From: Cryptomeria japonica
Taxonomy: Eukaryota > Streptophyta > Pinopsida > Cupressales > Cupressaceae
Assembly: GCF_030272615.1 (NCBI RefSeq)
Contig: NC_081414.1
Coordinates: 765,808,483-765,872,482 of the forward strand
Direction of reading: 5' to 3'
Length of the DNA stretch: 64,000 nucleotides
Shown: positions 56,477 through 64,000 of the stretch, piece after piece
Layout: every line of letters begins with the position of its first letter
Numbering within the stretch: position 1 is the first letter of the stretch
Position numbers and translations under genes: made by a program
Notes under the pieces: generated by a model
The model's database searches: none
What the model saw: the letters and a program-made list of their open reading frames with translations, nothing else
Told to the model about the DNA's origin: nothing

Positions 56477-58227
56477 GGTTTTTAACCTCATTGCCAAAAC
56501 CATCATTTTAGGTCATTTAGAAAGTCAAACCAATGATTGGAAGCCTAAGAGTCTTTGAGGAATACCTTTGTTCCTTAAAACTCCTTTGTAGCTTTCCACA
56601 CTTGGCCATTTTATGTTTTATTGGGTTTTTACCTTAGTTCTAAAATTATTGTCAGACTTTGATGGAGTTCTCGCAACCCATAGGAATCCTAACCTGATTA
56701 AAGTCTAAGCATGTTCCTTTTGATTTTGAAGATAAAGAATTTTCCAGACCACACTCAAGGTTTCAAAATTAATGTAAGAGATTAATGGTTTTTTATAACC
56801 CATCCCAAGCCCAACAAATCATTTTATCTTTTAAAAGTTTCTATGTCTCATGAAGTCTATTCTTTAAAATGGTAGTGGTAAATCAAGTTGCCACAACCTT
56901 GTCAAAGACCATTGGGGTTTTCAAAACTTCATGTTCTTCCAAAATTTTTCTTCTTTTCCTTTGATGATAAAGCTTCCAAGTTAAAAAGGGAAGAATGGAA
57001 GAAAAAGAAAGTCCTTTCTTTTTACAGTGGTGGGAATGAGACAAGATTTGACAACCTTGTTGGAGGCCACTAAGGCTCTCACAACCTAGTCTTTCTCCAA
57101 AACCTCTCTTCATTACAAATATTTTAAAGTGAAAAGAAGAAATGAGAAAGGAAGGAAAGAAAGGTAAAATTTATGAAAGCGGGAAGATAAGAGGTTGTGA
57201 CAACCTCATGAACTACTAACAAGAATCCCACAACCTTGCTTATAGTTGACATCTAATCCAAATCCAATTTTTAAAGTTTCAAAAGATATAAAAATGAAAA
57301 AGAGAATAAAAAAGAGAAAAATAATATGGTTTTGAAGCCTTCATTAGTTCCTGATGGGGTTTCCAAAAAACGATTATTGCCTGATGCCCTTTCAAAAGGC
57401 AAAATTGAATTTGGTGCTAACTCATCCTACATAAATGGTGTCATAGATGAAGTTTCTATAATTAATGTAGAAACATAAAGATAATTATATTCCCTAATTG
57501 TCTCATTTGGAAAGTAACTGAGAGTGATAAATGAAGATTTGTAGAGCTTAGAAACATGGTTTAAATAGGAAATTGAGTGCAAATATGAATGAATATTCTT
57601 GTACATAGTGTGAGTAAGATGTAAGTATCAATTCTTAATTGTCAAAAGTTTAGTTATGCATTGGTATAAGTACTTATATCCCAAAATCATCTACATAAAT
57701 CTGGCCAAAACAAGAGGAAACTTTGTCAAAATTTTCTCAAAATTCAAAACTATTATTGTTTATGCACACCTACAAAGATAAAGTAGAAGTGTTATGAGCA
57801 TCTTTCAAGATTATATAATACCCTACATCAAATTAGAGACACATGACTGCATATAAAACTTGATAAATTCTTGGAAAGGGTTAATTTCCCAAATAGTTAT
57901 GCAATCATGTCAAGAGTAGCTGAAAGAAGGTTGCTCAAGGTTGTTGCATTCCTAATCATGGTGAAATTTACATATTGGGTTCTTGAATACATAAACTTGT
58001 ACAACCTAGATCCCATGGTGTAGTACCAGAAATTGTAACCCTATATAATCTACACTAATTTTTATGCCCCTACCTTTGTGTGAACCGTTTTAGCTCTCAT
58101 CCAAGCTTATTTCCAACTTTCATCTAAAAAATGATGTCATATGTTCACATAGTGTTTCAAACCTCTTCCTTGGTCTATGTGCACACCATGTCTACCCCAT
58201 TCACTTGGTTTTGGGTGAACAATGACT
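56477..58227. other. Intergenic DNA, nothing recognised
   Basis: Repeated mentions of ACAACCTTG and CACAACC motifs near 56890-57240, otherwise no repeat or ORF with family resemblance. The short ORFs near 56883-57113 are not supported. Confidence 0.4.
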
Positions 58228-58330
58228 CTTAGGGTGCCATTATCCTAGGAGAGTGGCACCTAGGGTGTCATTATCCTAGAAAAGTGCTACCTAGGGTGCC
58301 ATTATCCTAGGACAGTGGCACCCAGAGCAC
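58228..58330. repeat. Three 43-bp tandem units
   Basis: AGGGTGCCATTATCCTAGGA, then AGTGGCACCT or a variant, repeated three times. Each unit is itself partly self-complementary (GGTGCCA with TGGCACC). Confidence 0.8.
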
Positions 58331-58394
58331 CCTTGTCCTACCAAACTAGGCCCAATTTTGAATGGGTTGGTCAATGTTTCCCACTTGTTGGTTT

Positions 58395-58470
58395 TGATGT
58401 ATCAATTTGACCATTGGAGGTCAGCCTAATTGGGGAAATACCTTGGGAACCATATATAAGAGAATTATTC
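58395..58470. repeat. Left copy of a short inverted repeat
   Basis: TTGACCATTGGAGGTCAGCC and ACCATATATAAGAG match the reverse complement of about 59515-59590. The copies enclose about 1 kb without a gene. Confidence 0.6.
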
Positions 58471-59514
58471 TAATTCATTTTCACATCCACTTACATCCAG
58501 AGTTCATAAGTCATCGAGCAGGAATTGGTACACCAAAATATTTTAAAATGGGTTCAATTTGGGTGTACTATGGTGCCTAGTGCTCTATTCCACCCCGAAA
58601 GGGGGTGAAAAAAAGGTAGGACCAATATACGTAGATTCAAAAGAGAGACCTTGATCACCATATTATCATATGACATCAGTTTTGTAGTGTCATGATGATT
58701 AAACGATAGGGCTTTCACCAAATTAAGGTAAAACCCGCTAATTTTAGGCCTAAGTACCATTACATTAAAAAGAGGGGTAAACCCAATAGATCTAGCCACA
58801 AATCACCAAGGATAAGGATAAGAATCCTTATTAGGTTTACTGCACTTGAATTGATTTCTCTCTTTTAAGTTGAATTGCAAAAATGTTGAAATTAGGGTAA
58901 ATATGTTGGAATTGAATTAAAAACACATTAATAGTTAGCTACAGTCATCGGATCGAGACACAAACAGGGATATGAGGAATGTAAGTATATGTGGATATAT
59001 TCCCAAAAGGATCCCTTGAAATATCGGGATTGGTATGCCCATTGCACTGGTCCTCCACACTTTTCTTTGTCCAAAAGGGAATCTGTTCGTCACCATAAAT
59101 AAAGTAAATTATGAAGATCGTTGTTTCATACTTGTTCCTACGCACACTAGAGAAGGGAAATAGGTTGGGAATAGGGGTTTTTCTAAGTAAAACCCCAGAT
59201 TAGGAATTAACCTCTTCATGACATATTGCAAATACTAAAATAAACAATGGAAAGATATACCTCAAATCTGTAATGACTGGTAATGATACTTTTCTTCTTG
59301 AATGTAATCACATATATTGTATGAAATGACATTAACATGACAAAACTCTAATCACACACACACATGTTTGCATATGAATGATGCAATTTTTCTCCTAGTG
59401 GTTGAATGAAGAGTATGCATCCTTGAAGATCTCTGAAAATGCTTGATGAACACTTTATAGACGTTTTAGGTCGAATGTAGATGAATACTTACGATGCTTG
59501 GGTAAAATTAAGTT
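58471..59514. other. Region between inverted repeats, nothing recognised
   Basis: No gene or mobile element signature. A TATATAAG near each arm resembles a TATA box. Confidence 0.4.
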
Positions 59515-59590
59515 GATCAAATGTCCTTATATATGAGGTTCTAGGTCAATTTACTAATTAGGCTGACCTCCAATGGTCATATAGAGAAAC
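59515..59590. repeat. Right copy of a short inverted repeat
   Basis: TTATATATGAGGTTCTAGGT and GGCTGACCTCCAATGGTCAT, the reverse complement of the segment at 58395-58470 with some changes. Confidence 0.6.
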
Positions 59591-61763
59591 CAATTTCATT
59601 TTCCACTGGAGAAATAGGTCTCATACCTCTCTTGAAAGTTGGACCCCATTGAGCGGGACCAGGGCATTAGACACTCTATTCCTCCTTAACCAAGGGCAAA
59701 ACTTTAGGCCCAAAGAGGACGATAACCCTAGAGAGTCATTTGGTAGGTGTATATGGCATCAAAATTACAATTAAGGCACCAAATGGACCCAGATAGGAGA
59801 TGAGGCGGAGATGCGCTAAAGTAGGGACATAAACATGAGGTGTAAATTGGCTCGGTGATGATTTACAATGCTACAAGTGCAAAGAAAGAAAGAGGCTTGG
59901 AAAAGAGCTAGGAGGAGATACATTAAGGTGAGAGCCCAAGAAGGAGTGTGAAGTTGTAAGGGGTTATAGTTTACGACACTGTACCATATATCTAGATGAT
60001 AATGTATGTCATGTTACATTGAATCACAAGTATTTCCAACTGCAATACTAAATGAAGGAGACTAAATATTAAAAATGTGTCTGAAACTTAGTAGATGAAA
60101 TAAATCCAAGCTTCAAATGACCATAATGATTTTCCTCATAGTTTTTCACATTAAGTACATGCCTAAGATTGTACATTACTATTTTTTGTTATAATATAGT
60201 GTGCTTTGATAGCCATGATAAAATATTTAACTTTAGTTACACAATAGACCAATCAAGAGACTTAATTTAGTAAAAGCCTAATGTTACCCCCAAAATTGCA
60301 CAATCATGAATCCCCTCTTGTGATATATGATCTTGAAAGATTATGCTTAGTGCAATTATAGGTGCAATTTGAAAGAATAGGAAATTAGACTTGATCTTAG
60401 CACATGCAAATGTAAAATTTGGATACAAAATTAAAGTAGAAATTTTAGGCAAAATGAGACCAATCTAATCAAACCACTAAGTACAAAAAAATTACACAAT
60501 TTTAGAAAAGTCACTCCAAAAAATGTTTCAATGGGAGGAAGAATAGATCCCTAAAAAATATCAAAATGAAAACTGTTCAGAAACATCTATCAGAAACTAT
60601 AATTTATAAAAATCAAGTACCAAAAAATTTAATTAAACCATCATTAAGAGCATAGACTTTTGATCCAAATGAAAGAAATTTCTTTCAAAAAGGAAGTTGG
60701 ATGATTGAGTTATAAACCTTCAAATTCTAATTGCCAAAACAAAAACTACATTGGAGAATCGACTTGTTGATGTCACACTAACATTAGCATAGTAAGTTGA
60801 TGAAATATTCTTTTTTTTCTTGGAATATTCTATTGAAATAATTTGTTTGAAATATTTCATCATTAAAATTTATTTTATGGTAGAATCAATGAATATTCAC
60901 ATGGTATATTCCTTCTAATATTTGAATCTTTGCTAAATTTTATGGTGATCTTCTTATTGATATATACTATAAAATTAATAAAATATTATTTTCATAATTT
61001 TATGCATCAACCACCATTAGTGGGGCACACACCAATTGGAAAGAGGGGTGGGGCCAGTGCTAGTAAAATAGGTCATGTGGCACAATGAGGTTTGTTTACA
61101 ACTAGTTTACAAACTCTACCAAAAGCATAGGGTACTAATACTACCCTATCACAATTTTAATTTTTTTTTGTAAACTAGAAAAATTAAATAAAAAAATTGT
61201 TATAAAATAATACATGTACTACTTTGGATTATCTATGCACTACTTATGCTAGTGATCATATGGTCATATGTACAATTGAAAGGCATTAATAGTGGGAGGC
61301 CAAAAAAATTCCGAGGGTTTGAGGCAAAGTTCTCCAACTTCATTGATTTAACTATCACTTGTAGAGTTATTTAAGCTTTTAGATGAGATGGAAGGGTGTA
61401 TTTTGACCTGGAGTATTCTATATTACAACTATATTTTGATTTTGGAAACTATCTCCCAATTTCAAACCCTTGTAGATATGATTTCATATGTGTAAAGTGA
61501 ATGAAACAAAAAGAAAAACCAACTATCTTGGACACTTTAAACTTAATGGTGAGCTCAGATTTGCACCAACAACTTTCAAAATGAATGCACAATATGAAGC
61601 CACAAAGAGTAAACCCCTATGAATATGATATTTCTATCAAGTGTTTTTTATTCTCTAGATCATCAGTTAATGCAAAAGAAGAGCATACTCAACTTTTGAG
61701 AGATCCACCAAAATTTTCTACTTAGATATCTTGATTAAGACTAATAAGAAGAAATGCCACAAG
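59591..61763. other. Intergenic DNA, nothing recognised
   Basis: AT-rich with no supported ORF. If the LTR at 61776-62136 is a 5' LTR on the minus strand, degraded internal sequence would lie here; I cannot recognise any. Confidence 0.4.
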
Positions 61764-61775
61764 CTCTAATGCCAT
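61764..61775 (-). other. Primer-binding-like site next to the 361-bp LTR
   Basis: Minus strand TGGCATTAGAGC, two changes from the copia initiator-Met site TGGTATCAGAGC, directly adjoining the LTR end. Confidence 0.6.
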
Positions 61776-62136
61776 GTGTGAGCTAGTATAGAATGTTTTA
61801 CATCATGCAGGATTTGGTTGATGATTGTAGCCACCCAAGAACTAGAAACTTTTATGAAAGCACAAGAGAATATAGTTATGAAAAAATAATACTATTTTAT
61901 CAAATAATGCTAATAGTAGATTATTTACAATGAATTGATTGATTGAGATTACAATGGTAACCTTTTAGTTATATAGACAAAGGCGAGACATAAGATTGCA
62001 TAAGATAATGACATGTATCTTAATCTTATGACTTAAGACATAAAGAAATAAATATCTTATATGTACCTAAAATAAATTGAAGTAGCTAATGTAAATTAAG
62101 TAAACGAACTAAATAAAAAATCCTTTTACACTAACA
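61776..62136 (-). repeat. 361-bp copia-type LTR
   Basis: Minus strand starts TGTTAGTGTAAAAGG and ends CTCACACA. It includes a TATA-like CTATATAAC near 61970 and ATCAATCAATTCATTGTAAAT, as in short copia LTRs. A primer-binding-like site lies at its inner edge and a purine-rich tract (minus AAAGAGGGGAGGAG, 62137-62150) at its outer edge. No partner LTR was found in the window. Confidence 0.65.
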
Positions 62137-62596
62137 CTCCTCCCCTCTTTAAATATAATATCTATTTAAATGCAGCTCTTTTTACTCAATTCTTTTAATT
62201 TTTATCATACTTTGGTCACTATAAAAGAAAGCATTGATTAGAGTTGGTAAAGGTGATGTAAGAAACACTCAGTAGTAGGGGCTCGATATTTGTATAGTCC
62301 TGTTTTCTATCCCATAATGAAAATGGGAGACCCCTTCCCTATATCCAATGCATTAAAAAACACTGATAATGCTGATTTTAATATTTAAACATCCTTACAT
62401 TATGGATAACAAAGATTTATTAGGGTTACATACCCAGAAATTATCATCACACTACAAAGGATTACGGTGGGCGGACATAATAATTTTTATAGTCACAATG
62501 TAATGGAGAGAGAAAAGAGAGAAGGTTTTAGAGAGACAGGTTAACAGGTTGGGGAACATTGCAGTTGCTGTTCCTCTTCGCCAGAATTCTCATCGA
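62137..62596. other. 3' flank of the ankyrin-PGG gene
   Basis: Noncoding on my reading. Bases 62310-62530 reappear inverted at 55195-55390. Contains CTCTCTCCATTACATTG (minus strand) near 62500. Confidence 0.5.
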
Positions 62597-64000
62597 CTAA
62601 CTTATTGGAACGATTGCATTATGGGAAGCTTCATCAACGTTCCCTTGGTTTGCAATATCAACGTCCCCTTCTATTGCATCATGGGAAGCGTCATCAAGTT
62701 TACGGATAATGCTGAGAATCCCGCAATGTTCTGCTTTCTCCCATAAAGCTTCAACAATATCATCAAGTCCGGGAGGTACACCGCACAAGCGATGGAATCT
62801 AGCTCGCCCCACTGCAAACATTGCCGATTGATGGATAAATGCTACAGTGCCGCAGAGAGTAATTAATAGAAGATTTCCCAAAATCACCCAAGCCAGAATC
62901 GTTTCTCTACGTGCCAATGTCGTGTACACTGTAGCCATAAAACCACAAGAGTTGAATCCAAAGCTGAGACAGGTCACGATCAGAAATAAGTAGAGAATTA
63001 AATATTTTAATATTTAATTAATTTTTGTTTTCATATAAATGTAATAACCTTTTAATACTGGATTGTCTTTTGATTTTCGATGTAGACATAAATGTGGTGG
63101 CTGTTCAGCTTCTTTAAAAGCTTATAAATAAGTCCAATTCGAATCCAATTGAAACGAGTTGGAGAGTTATGGAGTTACAAAGTTATAGGCATACGCTCCT
63201 TCACAAGATTGCCTAAATTGTACAGGCTCAGGCAAACAACTCTCTTTTACAGAGTTTGGCCAAATGGGATAAATTCAAGGACACACAACTCTCTTTCACA
63301 GAGTTTGTCAAAAATTGTATGGTTCTTACAAATTTTCAATAAAATGATATTTTATATGATTTGCTATGTATTTACAATACCAAAAATTCTACTTTGAGTA
63401 TTGTCCTCTGAATTGACAAAATAATTGAGATCAGGTCAATAGACTGCTGATGGTCATGAACAACATCTTGTCCTCTGTGGTAAATTCTGAAGTCATCTGC
63501 CACATTATACAAACGAAGAGACATAGAAAGAAAGCTATGCAGTCGAAAATAATAAAGAGCTTAAACATAGCGAATTTTATGAGAACAGGGCTCCCTAGAA
63601 ACTTCCCATCATCAACATCGTCGTGGAAACCACCTGGAACCGTGAACACGTAAAACTCATGGTGGCCAACAATGCCGCCACCACAAGTTCTGAATTGCGT
63701 CTTTCATCGAAGGACTTGTTAACCATTTCCCTGGCTCTCTTGTGCTTTTCTTCGCTCACCTCTGGCGCACGGTACATGAATGGCTTGGGATTGGTTTTAT
63801 AATCTGTGAGCTTTTTTATAATCCTGAAAGATTCGTGGTAATCTGTGACTTCTCTTGCTACATCCATTGGTGTTTTGCCCTCACTATTGAGGGCATGCTT
63901 GTTCACTCCAGGCACCTTCAGTAGCATATCCACAATCTTCGCCCAGCAACAATCAAAGCAAAAAGGAAAATTTAGGATAAAAACCACACCTAAATTAATT
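62597..64000 (-). pseudogene. Ankyrin-repeat PGG-domain membrane protein, 3' part (ACD6-like)
   Basis: Minus-strand gene whose 5' end is beyond the window. It reads an ankyrin end (KIVDMLLKVPGVNKHALNSE, GKTPMDVAREV), a linker with KHKRAREMVNKSFDERRN, then the PGG domain start SELVVAALLATMSF, FTVPGGFHDDVDDGKFLGSP and membrane segments FKLFIIFDCIAFFLCLFV, LFLIVTCLSFGFNSCGFMAT and WVILGNLLLITLCGTVAFI. Family members (ACD6-like) act in plant immunity and growth control at membranes. A 1-base shift lies between ATMSF and VFTVPGG near 63655. The frame between 63431 and about 63000 is interrupted by 400 bp without convincing splice sites. It may be a pseudogene, or have an intron I cannot place. Stop at 62597-62599. 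Confidence 0.75.

Noticed and set aside
56883-57113. Short ORFs around 56.9-57.1 kb on both strands
   Set aside because: No family resemblance, biased composition and no neighbouring gene structure.
62549-62746. 65-residue plus ORF opposite the end of the ankyrin-PGG gene
   Set aside because: Mostly antisense to the recognised coding region; repeats of INVP come from a repeat in the real gene's tail.

Overview
The window looks like transposon-dominated intergenic DNA from a seed plant with a large genome. A gymnosperm is my best guess, from the nested long-terminal-repeat (LTR) retroelements, long AT-rich spacers, absence of microbial gene structure, and ankyrin-PGG gene. The species cannot be told from the sequence. 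Only the right edge holds a recognisable host-type gene.

Layout. (1) 1-11875: minus-strand Ty3/gypsy Tat-clade retrotransposon A. Its gag-pol is one 2,501-codon frame broken by four stops (domains: Gag, protease, G-patch, RT, RNase H, archaeal-type RNase H, integrase). The 5' LTR is at 11111-11875; the 3' LTR lies beyond the window. (2) 11876-35000: an older locus with the remains of a hAT/ZNF862-like transposase gene and an unrecognised gene, called X here (G-patch-like motif plus coiled coil). The two genes are convergent in both arms of a large inverted repeat (11876-15512 and 22328-25875). X has tandemly duplicated head and tail segments. (3) 27015-33530: a decayed plus-strand Ty1/copia element inside the hAT gene. 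(4) 36074-54491: minus-strand Tat-clade element B with a perfect GATCA target duplication. It has lost RT, RNase H and integrase but carries an antisense plant-mobile-domain (PMD) ORF. (5) 38854-46636: a pol-less LTR element C inserted in that ORF with a perfect AGCAC duplication. It carries a zinc-knuckle gag-like ORF and a 1,125-codon frame of unknown function with a long charged helix. (6) 54497-64000: mostly featureless AT-rich DNA with a copia integrase relic, a possible SINE, short tandem repeats, a 361-bp LTR, and the 3' part of a minus-strand ankyrin-PGG membrane protein gene.

How it fits together. The hAT/X locus is oldest. Copia and Tat A inserted into its hAT coding copies, Tat B inserted just upstream of the hAT gene, and element C then inserted into Tat B. 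Most coding damage in the LTR elements is stop substitutions (TAG, TGA) with few indels, as expected from decay of methylated DNA.

Most unusual signals: a recurring bulged mini-hairpin in the Tat elements whose stem bases change in step; the hAT/X gene pair suggesting a two-gene transposon; the pol-less element C with its 1,125-codon frame; and GCGTCTGTG arrays that can form small hairpins in the Tat leaders.
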